A DNA stretch of 64,000 bases from Dyadobacter luticola (GCF_005860805.1 NZ_VCEJ01000005.1:372001-436000), one strand, 5' to 3'; numbered from the stretch's first letter, positions 26,472 to 34,901 are shown. The notes: generated by a model from the letters alone, not told the origin. A program made the numbers and translations.

Positions 26472-27017
26472 ATGCAGATTCGAGAAACTTCAATCGCGGG
26501 TTTAGTTGAGATTTTTCCACGGGTTTTTGAGGACTCTCGGGGAGCATTTTTTGAGTCTTTTAACAAACAAGCTTTTGAAAAGCATGGTCTTCCTACAAAT
26601 TTTGTTCAGGATAACCAGTCCTTCTCTATCAAAGGGGTTGTAAGAGGTCTTCACTTCCAGAATGCTCCGTTCGCGCAAGGAAAATTGGTTCGCGTCATTT
26701 CCGGACGTGTTCTAGATGTCGCTGTTGACTTGCGTCCCGACTCGCCTACTTTCGGCAAGCATGAAATTTTCGAGCTGAGAAGTGATCTGAACAATTTTGC
26801 TTACATCCCCGAAGGCTTCGCGCACGGTTTTGCTGCTTTGGAGGATTCTATTTTTAGCTACAAATGCACGAATGTCTACAATAAGGAGGCTGAATCTGGT
26901 CTGCTCTGGAATGATCCTGATCTGGGGATCGATTGGCAAGTTTCGAATCCGATTGTTTCCGAGAAAGATGAAATCCTTCCGACATTCAAGGCTTTATTCT
27001 CGGATTCCAAGGTTTAG
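26472..27017 (+). CDS. rfbC: dTDP-4-dehydrorhamnose 3,5-epimerase
   Basis: A 181-residue cupin-fold epimerase of the RmlC family, acting in dTDP-L-rhamnose synthesis for surface polysaccharide. The active-site motif GVVRGLHFQ near residues 55-63 holds the catalytic His, and YIPEGFAHGFAAL near 113-125 is the second signature. The N-terminal IFPRVFEDSRGAFFESF near 15-31 is also typical. Length matches the family. The rest of the rhamnose pathway (rmlA, B, D) is not in this window, so the gene is an orphan here. The lineage-specific 3-epimerase branch of the family cannot be excluded. Confidence 0.92.
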   Translation: MQIRETSIAGLVEIFPRVFEDSRGAFFESFNKQAFEKHGLPTNFVQDNQSFSIKGVVRGLHFQNAPFAQGKLVRVISGRVLDVAVDLRPDSPTFGKHEIFELRSDLNNFAYIPEGFAHGFAALEDSIFSYKCTNVYNKEAESGLLWNDPDLGIDWQVSNPIVSEKDEILPTFKALFSDSKV

Positions 27018-27040
27018 GATTTCTCTATTTTCCTGAATTT

Positions 27041-27721
27041 TTATTTCTCAAAAAGCTCTTCTACGGCTTTTGAAGCTACTTTTCTGGCAGAATTCGGATT
27101 CTGTCCGGTGATCAGTCTTTCATCCAGCTCGATGAACTCCATAAACGGGATCATGGCTTTAGTGAAATGAGCGCCTTGTTCTTTTAGTTTATCTTCCAAA
27201 TAAAACGGCACTTCGCTGACGAAGCTCATCAGCGCTTCTTCGACATTTGAAAACCCGGTGAGGTATTTGTCCTGGATCAAAAGCGAACCGTCGGAAAGCT
27301 TAACATTCAATAAGCCGCTTACGCCGTGGCATACGGCAGTTACTGTTCCGTTGTGTTCGTAAATGTGCCTAACGATATTTTGAAGAGCGGAATTATCCGG
27401 AAAATCCCACATCGCGCCATGGCCTCCTGTAAAATAAATGAGACGATAATCGGCGGGATTTATCTGGTCAGGACTTAAGGAATGCTGTAACTTCTGTTGA
27501 AACTCCGCATTGTTCCAATACAATGCATTGCACTCATCTTTGAGGTCCATGCTTCGTTCATCCACAGGAACATTGCCGCCAGATGGGCTCACGATATCGA
27601 CAAAAATCCTTCGTTTGACCATCACATCATAAAAATGTGTGAGCTCACTCAGCCATAAACCCGTTTTGGATGACTTGGTAGGGTAGGTATCATGGTTTGT
27701 GCAGACGATGAGGACTTTCAT
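27041..27721 (-). CDS. DJ-1/PfpI family protein, Hsp31-like
   Basis: A 226-residue protein of the DJ-1/PfpI superfamily, in the longer class related to Hsp31/HchA and to predicted glutamine amidotransferases. The nucleophile elbow TAVCHGVSGLLNVKL lies near residues 130-144. The glycine-rich strand IYFTGGHGAMWDFPDN near 95-110 and the opening VLIVCTNHDTYP match the class. Relatives show glyoxalase III activity and stress protection. It is preceded by an RR/HK operon on the same strand but separated from it by 75 bases and probably has its own expression. Confidence 0.85.
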   Translation of the reverse strand: MKVLIVCTNHDTYPTKSSKTGLWLSELTHFYDVMVKRRIFVDIVSPSGGNVPVDERSMDLKDECNALYWNNAEFQQKLQHSLSPDQINPADYRLIYFTGGHGAMWDFPDNSALQNIVRHIYEHNGTVTAVCHGVSGLLNVKLSDGSLLIQDKYLTGFSNVEEALMSFVSEVPFYLEDKLKEQGAHFTKAMIPFMEFIELDERLITGQNPNSARKVASKAVEELFEK

Positions 27722-27796
27722 AGCATGACGAAGATTTTTCTTCGGGAAATATACTATAAAATCCTGCTATTTGCAGTTTCTGGCCCGGATGACAGC

Positions 27797-28456
27797 CTAG
27801 TTCAGCAGCTGATTTTTGTAGGCAAATGCGACGGCGGCGGCAGTACTTTTAGTCCCGGTTTTTTCTAAAACCCTTAACCGATGCCCTTCAACTGTCCTGA
27901 CACTGATAAAAAGCTTGTCACCGATTTCAGTTGTGGAAAGCCCGTCGCAAATGAGTTGCAGCACTTCTTTCTCGCGGGTGGACAAGGCCACATTACAGGC
28001 ATTTGGGAAAAAAGGATGTTTGTTCACCTGGCGATTCACCATTTTGCGGTGCATCGCCTTGGAAACGAAATCATTATAATAAAAACCGTCTTCGTCCACC
28101 CGGCGGATCGCTTTTTCAACTTCGTCAGGGCTGGTATCTTTCAGCAGATAACCCTGCACACCTTTTTCGAGCATGTGAATTACGAAGCGGTCTTCATTGT
28201 ACATAGAAACGACAATGACCTTGATGTTGGGAAATTTGTCAAATGCAGCTTCCGTGGCCTGGATACCATCCATGACGGGCATTTGCAGGTCCATAAACAC
28301 AATATCCGGTGTGTTTGCCGGGAGACGGTCCAGCAGTTCCTGCCCGTTGGCGGCTTCAAGCACAAATTCGAAATCCGGAATGCCGCTCAGCATAGAGATA
28401 AACCCTTTTCTGAAAAGCTCGTGATCGTCGGCGATTCCAAGTTTTAGAGTTTTCAT
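27797..28456 (-). CDS. LuxR-family two-component response regulator
   Basis: A 219-residue NarL/FixJ-type regulator. The receiver domain (about 1-120) has the acidic pocket ADDHELF near residues 5-11 and the phosphoacceptor Asp in DIVFMDLQMPVMDG near 52-65. The C-terminal LuxR helix-turn-helix (about 155-215) contains LSTREKEVLQLICDGL and SVRTVEGHRLRVLEK. It starts 3 bases after the histidine kinase gene on the same strand, so the two form a cognate pair. Target promoters are unknown; autoregulation of the upstream operon is plausible. Confidence 0.93.
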   Translation of the reverse strand: MKTLKLGIADDHELFRKGFISMLSGIPDFEFVLEAANGQELLDRLPANTPDIVFMDLQMPVMDGIQATEAAFDKFPNIKVIVVSMYNEDRFVIHMLEKGVQGYLLKDTSPDEVEKAIRRVDEDGFYYNDFVSKAMHRKMVNRQVNKHPFFPNACNVALSTREKEVLQLICDGLSTTEIGDKLFISVRTVEGHRLRVLEKTGTKSTAAAVAFAYKNQLLN

Positions 28457-28459
28457 AAT

Positions 28460-29323
28460 TTAAATATTCACGCGTTCTCTGCGGAATGGGTGCAAAGGTT
28501 CAGGTTTGTTTTCGGGAATTGGCATAACCGGGATTTGCGCAAATGCGCTGGAACCTCCGGACGACGGTCGCTCATATTGCATGGTACCGTTCACGATAGA
28601 CAGACGGCTTTCAATGCCTAGCAGGCCAAGACCTGCAAGATTGTTTTCCTTGATCTTCTCGGGATCGAAACCGACACCATTATCGGTGACTCTCAGACCG
28701 ATAAACTGGTCATCCACTTCCAATGATATATCGATTTTGGAGCAGCTTGCGTGCTTAATCGCATTATTTACCAGCTCCTGCATAATGCGGTAGAGGGTTA
28801 GTTCGAGCTTCTGGCCCTGGCGTGGAAATTCTTCGGTGTTCGAATGAAAGGAAATTACCAGGTTATTATCCTCTTCAAGCTTGTTGATAAATTCTTCGAT
28901 GGCTTCCATCAATCCGAATCTTTCCAGAGTAGTTGGAACAAGGTCTCGGGTGATGCGGCGGACGTGCAGTATGGTTTCTTCCACCAGCGACTGCGACTTT
29001 TTCATAATCAGGTCCTGCTTGTCATCGCCGATTTTACTGACCAGCTTATTGAGCTGGTTGAGGCTTAACTTGGTAAGTGACAGCATGGTTCCAATGTCGT
29101 CATGCAAATCCTGCGCTATCCTTCTTCTTTCGGTCTCTTCTGAATTGAGGGCCGTATCGAGCAGCAGGCGGTTGTAGTTTTTCTCGATGTCATTGATCTT
29201 CTTCTCCTCCTCAAACCTTCGTTTCTGGTAGTACATCACAAAGGAGATCATGCAGAACGCCATGGTCAGCATTGCGAGGGAGGCAATGAGTAAAGCCCAT
29301 TTTAATTCCTCACTGTTTTGCAT
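28460..29323 (-). CDS. Sensor histidine kinase (HisKA_3, NarX-like)
   Basis: A 287-residue kinase with a single N-terminal transmembrane helix (residues about 10-32) and almost no periplasmic domain. The dimerisation/phosphoacceptor region contains RRIAQDLHDDIGTMLSLT near 66-83, with the phosphorylated His followed by Asp-Asp, as in the HPK7 group. The HATPase domain shows ELVNNAIKHAS near 185 and DNGVGFDPEKI near 215. With no sensor domain of its own, it likely receives its signal from the seven-helix membrane protein encoded just upstream, whose gene overlaps it by 14 bases. Confidence 0.92.
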   Translation of the reverse strand: MQNSEELKWALLIASLAMLTMAFCMISFVMYYQKRRFEEEKKINDIEKNYNRLLLDTALNSEETERRRIAQDLHDDIGTMLSLTKLSLNQLNKLVSKIGDDKQDLIMKKSQSLVEETILHVRRITRDLVPTTLERFGLMEAIEEFINKLEEDNNLVISFHSNTEEFPRQGQKLELTLYRIMQELVNNAIKHASCSKIDISLEVDDQFIGLRVTDNGVGFDPEKIKENNLAGLGLLGIESRLSIVNGTMQYERPSSGGSSAFAQIPVMPIPENKPEPLHPFRRERVNI

Positions 29324-30008
29324 AATCTTTCAGGGGGAAATAATAAATGCCAACACTAAAAAGCACGGCGCAAAGTATCTCAAATATAAAAGGTATAGTG
29401 CGGATTATTCCCAGATCGATTGAATTGTTCCAGGTTGCGGTATAATGCAAAACCGGTGCAATAAATATGAGACTGGAAAAATAGAGTAACAGGCCAGAGC
29501 AAACCCAGAAAAACGGAAAAGTCAGCAGATTGGGTATTTGCAGTGATTTGATAATCTCATAAAAATACAACAAAATAATTGCGATAATTAACACGCCCTG
29601 GACAGTCATCGAATATAAAACTGCGCGGTGATTATGCATATCGTTCAGCTCTGAATTCGAGTGGAAAATATCCCAGATAGTAAATGCCGCAAATCCGACC
29701 ATCGTAAATGTCAGCAGCCTCTTATAACTCTGCGAATTGATCTTGTAATAGAACATCCCGCTTAACAAAGCATAGAAAAGTGGGATGCTGAGATTATAAA
29801 ATATCAGATTATTTCTGTGCAATGATGCCGAGTGAAGCATAATCAGGTCGATGACCAATTTCGCGAACAGGTAGAAAAGAAGCAGTTTGAAGGACGGATC
29901 CAGATAAGCTTTCCTGACTACAAGTAAAATCAACGGCAATAGTGTGATGAAAACGGCAATACTTGGAATGGGTTTTCTGACTATAAAAGCTATGTATATT
30001 TCAGACAT
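29310..30008 (-). CDS. Seven-helix membrane protein of the sensory operon
   Basis: A 232-residue integral membrane protein with about seven hydrophobic helices and short loops, no signal peptide and no soluble domain. I do not recognise a named family; the layout resembles small 7TM sensor modules that accompany or are fused to bacterial signalling proteins. Its 3' end overlaps the start of the histidine kinase gene by 14 bases, which implies translational coupling. The kinase has only one helix and no sensing domain, so this protein may act as its sensory partner. That role is inferred from context only. Confidence 0.75.
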   Translation of the reverse strand: MSEIYIAFIVRKPIPSIAVFITLLPLILLVVRKAYLDPSFKLLLFYLFAKLVIDLIMLHSASLHRNNLIFYNLSIPLFYALLSGMFYYKINSQSYKRLLTFTMVGFAAFTIWDIFHSNSELNDMHNHRAVLYSMTVQGVLIIAIILLYFYEIIKSLQIPNLLTFPFFWVCSGLLLYFSSLIFIAPVLHYTATWNNSIDLGIIRTIPFIFEILCAVLFSVGIYYFPLKDYAKQ

Positions 30009-30030
30009 AGTGTGTGGGATTACAGCATTT

Positions 30031-30477
30031 CTAACAATCGCTAGGGCAAAGTGGCCCGCCCCGCATTACTTCTTTTTGAGCAGGCATATCTTTCATGCCA
30101 CCTGATCCTTTTCCAGTTTCCTGATCGTCATCCAGTAAAGCGCCTAGCTGAGCGCTGTGGGTCAGATCATTTCCCTGTGCGTCGACCGGAACGAGGATCA
30201 ATCGGGGAGTGGCTTTTTTACGATCGGCCTTACCTTTAATCTGATCCATATCATCTTCATCAACGACTCCGTAATAAGCCCTGAACCCCACACAATTGTC
30301 ACCATGCTGGTCTATCAATTGGTTGAATGTATGGATTCCAAAAAATTCTGCACGAACGAAATTTTCACCACGTTCGCGGCAATCTTTCTCCTTTTTTCTG
30401 TGCGGACTAGTGAGCTGCAATGCATCTTTTGCGGAAACGAGTGCCCCTTCTTGGCCTGTAAATTTTGCAGGGTTCAT
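30031..30477 (-). CDS. Conserved hypothetical protein with C-terminal CPSDC tail
   Basis: A protein of about 148 residues from the ATG at 30477; a TTG at 30501 would add eight. No signal peptide or membrane segment is visible. The middle holds FVRAEFFGIHTFNQLIDQHG and CVGFRAYYGVVDED, then a beta-rich TPRLILVPVDAQGND. The protein ends in a Gly/Met-rich linker and the terminal CPSDC. I have an impression of similar Bacteroidota proteins of 140-160 residues ending in a CPxxC-like motif, none with a known function. It is the first gene of the run leading through the seven-helix protein, kinase and regulator (gap 22 bases), so it may belong to that signalling unit. Confidence 0.7.
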   Translation of the reverse strand: MNPAKFTGQEGALVSAKDALQLTSPHRKKEKDCRERGENFVRAEFFGIHTFNQLIDQHGDNCVGFRAYYGVVDEDDMDQIKGKADRKKATPRLILVPVDAQGNDLTHSAQLGALLDDDQETGKGSGGMKDMPAQKEVMRGGPLCPSDC

Positions 30478-30628
30478 AAAAATTTTATAAGGAATTGACA
30501 AAAAAACGAATATATGTAAATGTAGCCAGTGTCCTTTTTAACAGCAAGCAGCTTTTGTTTGTTTTGATTAAACGGTTTTAAGTAACTGCTTGTTAATCAG
30601 TACACTTTATTTTACAGCAAAGATAAAC

Positions 30629-30642
30629 GCGTAATATTACGC
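30629..30642. promoter_or_regulatory. 14-bp perfect palindrome, possible operator
   Basis: GCGTAATATTACGC reads identically on both strands. It lies in the 410-base non-coding stretch 30478-30887 between the divergent unknown gene and the Rdx gene, about 150 bases before the former's ATG. A dimeric regulator could bind it; no regulator is assigned. Confidence 0.35.
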
Positions 30643-30735
30643 ACCAAATCGGGCAGTATCACGGAGGGCACAATGTAATGCTACTTAATCAAAAAATCAG
30701 GGATTTTCACGCTAATATTACCTGCGTCGGCCATA

Positions 30736-30743
30736 TACATTTG
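30736..30743 (+). promoter_or_regulatory. -7 element ahead of a candidate small RNA
   Basis: TACATTTG fits TAnnTTTG. A transcript starting near 30750 would reach the terminator hairpin at 30808-30836. There is no TTG at ideal distance upstream. Confidence 0.4.
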
Positions 30744-30749
30744 TAAAGC

Positions 30750-30840
30750 GTTAGGGAAGACTCGCAGAGCTTTCTCATTAAGATTAAAAGGGTTAGGTTA
30801 ACACATGAAAGCCGTGGGAGTTTCTTCTGCGGCTTTTTGA
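30750..30840 (+). ncRNA. Candidate small RNA of about 90 nt
   Basis: The interval starts 7 bases after a good -7 element and ends in an intrinsic terminator: AAAGCCG (30808-30814) pairs with CGGCTTT (30830-30836), followed by T. Near the 5' end GGGAAG-A-CUC can pair with GAG-CUUUCU across a GCA loop, giving a second hairpin. No open reading frame of note is inside. It could instead be a leader of the Rdx gene at 30888, but the terminator would then end it before the coding region. I do not recognise a known RNA family. Confidence 0.35.
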
Positions 30841-30887
30841 TTTATAAGGCATATTTGTCACTTTCGACATTTAACTTTTTAAAATTT

Positions 30888-31163
30888 ATGAAACCCACCA
30901 TCACCATAGAATACTGCCCGAAATGCGGCTGGTTGCTGCGCTCAGCCTGGATGGCGCAGGAGCTGCTGACCACTTTTTCCGACGACCTTCACGCAGTTGC
31001 ACTGATACCTTCGGAAGTGAGCGGCCGCTATACGATAAAACTCAATGAAGAGCTGATCTGGGACCGGAAAAGGGAAGGACATTTCCCTGATGCAAAAGAA
31101 CTTAAACAGAAAATCCGGGACGTGATCGCACCTGATCGCAACCTCGGACATAATGATCGCTAG
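30888..31163 (+). CDS. Rdx family (SelT/SelW/SelH-like) thioredoxin-fold protein
   Basis: A 91-residue protein with the Rdx family opening TITIEYCPKCGWLLRSAWMAQEL. The CPKC motif at residues 10-13 stands where selenoproteins W and T carry Cys-x-x-Sec. The body (SGRYTIKLNEELIWDRKREGHFPDAKELKQ) matches the family's second half. It is probably a small cytoplasmic redox protein, though bacterial members have no defined substrate. The ATG at 30888 is preferred over a TTG at 30837, which would lie inside the terminator of the candidate small RNA. Confidence 0.88.
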   Translation: MKPTITIEYCPKCGWLLRSAWMAQELLTTFSDDLHAVALIPSEVSGRYTIKLNEELIWDRKREGHFPDAKELKQKIRDVIAPDRNLGHNDR

Positions 31164-31183
31164 TTGCCAGGAAATGTTGTAGT

Positions 31184-31225
31184 AAGACATAATGTCTTGA
31201 ATCGAAACCCGATACTGTAATTTTG
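31184..31225 (+). promoter_or_regulatory. Promoter of the Hsp20-like gene with overlapping operator-like palindrome
   Basis: TTG (31197-31199), 18 nt, TAATTTTG (31218-31225) makes a good Bacteroidota promoter. The interrupted palindrome AAGACAT-A-ATGTCTT (31184-31198) ends inside the TTG. A protein bound there would block the polymerase, so repression is the simplest reading. The transcript would have a leader of about 180 bases before the ATG at 31414. Confidence 0.55.
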
Positions 31226-31413
31226 TCGCTATTATTCCAGTTACGGATTATTTGGTTTTTGAAATAAAAATGAAAATGGGTTAATATGTTGCCAATCAAC
31301 TATTTAACCAAAGTTACAGCCGTCTGATTTTCAGAATTTTTCCCTCGCTCCGATCTTTGGCACACAGTTTTTCGTTAATGAAATAAAACTTGTGAACCTA
31401 AAACGCGATAGCT

Positions 31414-31836
31414 ATGGAAAGCAAACTGAAAATCCCACAGGAAATGTTGATGAACATTGATTTCATTAACACAGTCAATGGTGGAATGAGTGAGCCCGCT
31501 ATAAAGCTTGACAAAGGGTCGGAGGGTTTTGAAGTAGTTGTGAAAATTCCTGGTATCGAGGTTGAGGATCTGCAATTAGAAGTGGTTAAGGGAAAGAGAA
31601 ATACCAATAATCTTAAACTTTTCCATTTGTTACCAATATTTTCACAAGCAAACCTTTCCGAAGAAGAGCAGTGGAAAACAGTTCGTTTCATTAATACATT
31701 TGTAATTCCTGACGGTGTGGATGTGGAAAACATCTCCGCCAAGTACGACGATACGCTTCGTCATCTGGTACTTTTTCTGCCCTACGGAAACGAGCAGGGA
31801 GACTTCCACAGAAAGGTGGAAATCGAACGCTGGTAG
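31414..31836 (+). CDS. Hsp20/alpha-crystallin-like small heat-shock protein
   Basis: A 140-residue protein with a divergent alpha-crystallin domain. GFEVVVKIPGIEVEDLQLEV near residues 36-55 matches the first strands of the domain. VRFINTFVIPDGVDVENISA near 89-108 and the following YDDTLRHLVLFLPY correspond to the end of the domain, including the usual phi-x-LP-x-V-like stretch. The C-terminal I-x-I/V anchor is not obvious. Small heat-shock proteins hold unfolding proteins for refolding by DnaK and ClpB. Its promoter region carries a palindrome overlapping the -33 element, suggesting repressor control. A strong terminator follows. Confidence 0.8.
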   Translation: MESKLKIPQEMLMNIDFINTVNGGMSEPAIKLDKGSEGFEVVVKIPGIEVEDLQLEVVKGKRNTNNLKLFHLLPIFSQANLSEEEQWKTVRFINTFVIPDGVDVENISAKYDDTLRHLVLFLPYGNEQGDFHRKVEIERW

Positions 31837-31864
31837 AAAATCAGAATTTGGATCTAATTAAGTC

Positions 31865-31894
31865 GCCTGGCAGTTATCACTGTCGGGCTTTTTT
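31865..31894 (+). terminator. Terminator of the Hsp20-like gene
   Basis: GCCTGGCAGT (31865-31874), loop TATC and ACTGTCGGGC (31879-31888) form a 10-bp stem with two G-T pairs, followed by six T. Confidence 0.88.
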
Positions 31895-32105
31895 ATTTAA
31901 TATTTTTTTAATTGGATATGCTAAAATATTAACTATGGCCTTTTTAGCGTCCAAACATCGATTTCTGTTTGCCGTTATTTGAATTGTATCCTTCTAATAG
32001 ATTATATTAAGATATGGTAAAGATTTGAAAAACTAGGAAAAAATCGAGGTGTATCTCCTTATCTTCGATTCGATATTTATAAATTACCCTTCCAAACTCA
32101 ACGTT

Positions 32106-32441
32106 ATGAAAAAATCTAATATTTTCGCTTACATCGAATTGACTAAGCTTGTAGATGAGCTTAAGACGTCTCCGGAGTCAGCCTCTGTTAAGCAAAAACT
32201 CAAATCCCAATCGGCCTATTTTAACATTATTGAGCCGAGATATTTTTCCGATGGACTGGTAGGTGAGTGGGAAAACATTCTGAGCGTAATCAAACAAAAA
32301 GGCGCGAAAGTGAATGAGGAAGGGAAGGTTATTTCAAATGCCGTGAGCAATACAATCGACCAGCTTGAAGAAAAAGAATGTCAGGCGCTGGTAGATAAAA
32401 TCAAGGTAGTTTACGCCAAAGTCCAGCAAGAATTTCAATAA
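32106..32441 (+). CDS. Small conserved hypothetical protein
   Basis: A 111-residue, mostly helical, soluble protein with no recognisable motif. It is rich in Lys, Glu and Gln (TKLVDELKTSPESASVKQKL and TIDQLEEKECQALVDKIKVV), with one internal Cys. The ATG at 32106 is preferred to a GTG at 32049, because the latter would add a 19-residue leader unlike a signal peptide. The gene is preceded by 211 bases of AT-rich non-coding sequence after the previous terminator and followed by a terminator shared with metG. It is monocistronic and of unknown function. Confidence 0.65.
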   Translation: MKKSNIFAYIELTKLVDELKTSPESASVKQKLKSQSAYFNIIEPRYFSDGLVGEWENILSVIKQKGAKVNEEGKVISNAVSNTIDQLEEKECQALVDKIKVVYAKVQQEFQ

Positions 32442-32448
32442 TATAAAA

Positions 32449-32484
32449 CGCCCCAACATTTGATTATGACCAAAGGTTGGGGCG
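32449..32484. terminator. Terminator between the small gene and metG
   Basis: CGCCCCAAC (32449-32457) pairs with GTTGGGGCG (32476-32484). The T tract is better on the minus strand, so it mainly ends metG, but it can stop both convergent transcripts. Confidence 0.85.
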
Positions 32485-32504
32485 AACTTTTATCCTCAGT
32501 TTGC

Positions 32505-34580
32505 CTAACTGACGGTTCCTCCGTTCCACACTTCTTTTCCCGGCTGCACAAACGCAAGGCTTCCGTCCCGGTCCTCCGCCATCAGTATCATTCCGTGACT
32601 TTCCATACCCATCATTTTACGGGGAGCAAGGTTTGCCAGATAGAGCACCTTATTTCCGATAATGTCCTCAGCTTTAAAATGTTCTGAAATTCCACTCAGG
32701 ACGGTTCTCTGCTCTGAACCAATATCCACCAGCAGTTTTAATAACTTCTTACTTTTTGGAACATTCTCGGCCGCAAGGATCGTCGCTACCCGAATATCCA
32801 TTTTCGAGAAATCGTCAAATTGAATTTCCGTTTTAATTGGCAATACGGTTTTTCCTTCCAGCTCATTCATTCTTTTTGCCTCGTGTAATTTCTCAATTTG
32901 TTTTTCAATCAGCTGATCTTCAATCTTTTCAAAAAGCAAACTTGCCTCTAAAATAGGCTGACCGGCTGAAAGTAAATCTGCTCTTCCGGCATTTTTCCAC
33001 AAAGGTTTATCCAGACCAAATTGTTCACAAATCTTCGCCGATGTAAAAGGCAGCACAGGCTCAGCAACGATGGCCAGTGACGCCGAAATTTGCAGCGCAA
33101 TGTTCAAAATCGTATTAACCCGCTCAGGATCTGTTTTAATGACGTGCCAGGGTTGGGTATCAGCCAGATACTTGTTTCCTAACCTCGCCAAATCCATCGT
33201 CAGCGTCAAAGCCTCCCGAAAACGATAATTTTCAATTACTTCTCCAATCCTGCCCGGAAATGCCTGTAATTCAGTTAAAACTTGTTGGTCAATGTTCAAT
33301 AATTCACCCGCAGCCGGCACGCGTCCTCCGCAAAATTTATGCGTCAAAACGACCGCGCGGTTAATGAAATTCCCAAAAATACCTACCAGCTCGCTGTTAT
33401 TGCGGGTTTGGAAATCTTTCCAGGTAAATTCGCTATCCTTCGTTTCAGGGCCGTTTGCAGTGAGTACATATCTCAAAACATCCTGTTTGCCAGGCAATTC
33501 TTCCAGATATTCATGCAGCCACACCGCCCAGTTTCTGGACGTCGAGATTTTATCACCTTCCAGGTTCATAAATTCATTGGCGGGAACATTGTCAGGAAGT
33601 ATATAATGTCCTTCCGCCATCAGCATCGCCGGAAAAATGATGCAGTGAAATACAATGTTGTCTTTTCCTATAAAATGTACCAGTTTGGTTTCACCTTCCG
33701 CCGGATCATTTTCAGGCTGCCACCATTTTTTCCAGCCTTCATCCGTCCCATTTTGCTGGGTAAGCCAGTCTTTCGTCGCAGAAATGTATCCGATCGGCGC
33801 TTCAAACCAGACATATAACACCTTGCCCTCGGTGTCGGCTACCGGCACTTTGATGCCCCAGTCCAGGTCACGCGTCATCGCCCGCGGTTTCAAACCATCT
33901 TTCAGCCAGGATTGGCATTGCCCGAAAACGTTTGTTTTCCACTCCGTGTGGCTGTTGACATAATTTTCAATTTGCGGCTGCATTTTATCCAGCGGCAGGT
34001 ACCAGTTTTTGGTCACTCTCAAAACCGGCTTCGCACCCGACAAGGTTGAGCGCGGATCTTTAAGTTCGAGCGGACTTAATGTGGACCCGCAGCGCTCACA
34101 TTGATCACCATAGGCATTCGGGTTGGCGCAAACCGGGCACGTACCGACGATGTAGCGATCAGCCAGAAATTGCTGCGCCGTTTCATCATAATACTGCTCC
34201 GTAGTTTCTTCCACAAAAACATTTTTATCATAAAGCTCCCTGAAAATTTCCTGGGAAGTCTCGTGATGCACCAGTCGGCTCGTGCGGGAATAAATGTCAA
34301 ATGAAACCCCGAGATCCTTGAATGCCTGGTCAATTTGCGCGTAATATTTGTCGACAACCTGCTGCGGAGTCAAGCCTTCTTTTTTTGCGCGGATGGTGAT
34401 GGGTACCCCGTGCTCATCGGTACCGCTGATAAATGCAACTTCTTTCTCATTCGAGCGCAGGTAACGGACGTAAATATCCGCAGGTATATAGCAGCCGGCC
34501 AGGTGACCAATATGAATAGGTCCGTTGGCATAAATCAGCGCGGCTGTAACAGTGTATCTTTTAGGATTCGTGATGGGCAT
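32505..34580 (-). CDS. metG: Methionyl-tRNA synthetase with C-terminal tRNA-binding domain
   Basis: A 691-residue class I synthetase charging tRNA-Met. The HIGH motif is HIGH at residues 23-26 and the KMSKS equivalent is KISTS near 345. A zinc knuckle, CPVC followed by CERC near residues 145-161, places it in the MetRS1 class with zinc. The C-terminal 110 residues, beginning near [17 protein letters not shown], are a Trbp111/EMAP-like domain that dimerises the enzyme and binds tRNA. Length is normal for Bacteroidota MetG. It is monocistronic, ending at the terminator at 32449-32484. Confidence 0.96.
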   Translation of the reverse strand: MPITNPKRYTVTAALIYANGPIHIGHLAGCYIPADIYVRYLRSNEKEVAFISGTDEHGVPITIRAKKEGLTPQQVVDKYYAQIDQAFKDLGVSFDIYSRTSRLVHHETSQEIFRELYDKNVFVEETTEQYYDETAQQFLADRYIVGTCPVCANPNAYGDQCERCGSTLSPLELKDPRSTLSGAKPVLRVTKNWYLPLDKMQPQIENYVNSHTEWKTNVFGQCQSWLKDGLKPRAMTRDLDWGIKVPVADTEGKVLYVWFEAPIGYISATKDWLTQQNGTDEGWKKWWQPENDPAEGETKLVHFIGKDNIVFHCIIFPAMLMAEGHYILPDNVPANEFMNLEGDKISTSRNWAVWLHEYLEELPGKQDVLRYVLTANGPETKDSEFTWKDFQTRNNSELVGIFGNFINRAVVLTHKFCGGRVPAAGELLNIDQQVLTELQAFPGRIGEVIENYRFREALTLTMDLARLGNKYLADTQPWHVIKTDPERVNTILNIALQISASLAIVAEPVLPFTSAKICEQFGLDKPLWKNAGRADLLSAGQPILEASLLFEKIEDQLIEKQIEKLHEAKRMNELEGKTVLPIKTEIQFDDFSKMDIRVATILAAENVPKSKKLLKLLVDIGSEQRTVLSGISEHFKAEDIIGNKVLYLANLAPRKMMGMESHGMILMAEDRDGSLAFVQPGKEVWNGGTVS

Positions 34581-34696
34581 TAGTTAAAATAAGTAGTAAC
34601 AAGAGGTAAAATTAGCAAAAAGCCCCGCAGTAAGTGTTGCTCACGCGGTTAATTTACGCTGAGCGTAATAGTGTGAAACGGTTTTTGGTTTGAACT

Positions 34697-34704
34697 TAAA
34701 TTTG
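34697..34704 (+). promoter_or_regulatory. -7 element of the small HTH gene promoter
   Basis: TAAATTTG fits TAnnTTTG and lies 38 bases before the ATG at 34743. The upstream TTG is missing at ideal spacing. Confidence 0.45.
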
Positions 34705-34742
34705 ATATACTTGTGATCGTAATATTTACACACTACTCTCCC

Positions 34743-34901
34743 ATGAAAGAACAATTTAAGACGCGCCAGCAGCTGGCGGATGAGCTAGGAGTCTCTCCCA
34801 AAACACTTTACAGAAAGCTAAAAGTTCTTCAAATCGAGATCCCGCGAGGATTGATACCCCCGAAATTATACGCTGAGATTCTGGAAAGAATCTGCAACTA
34901 A
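34743..34901 (+). CDS. Small helix-turn-helix DNA-binding protein
   Basis: A 52-residue protein from the ATG at 34743 (an upstream GTG/ATT-type extension adds ten unconvincing residues). Residues about 6-28, KTRQQLADELGVSPKTLYRK, form a typical helix-turn-helix of the kind used to read DNA, with LADELGVS as turn and KTLYRKLK as recognition helix. The rest (EIPRGLIPPKLYAEILERI) resembles the C-terminal helix of small Bacteroidota HTH proteins. Directly after the stop codon lie four 10-bp direct repeats starting GTCC, a candidate binding site. It is not fused to an effector and has no partner enzyme nearby, so it is probably a small regulator. Confidence 0.75.
   Translation: MKEQFKTRQQLADELGVSPKTLYRKLKVLQIEIPRGLIPPKLYAEILERICN

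Noticed and set aside
31357-31374. TTGGCACACAG-like sequence resembling a sigma-54 -24 element
   Set aside because: The GC at -12 is missing (TTTT instead of TTGC), and a better Bacteroidota promoter lies at 31197-31225.
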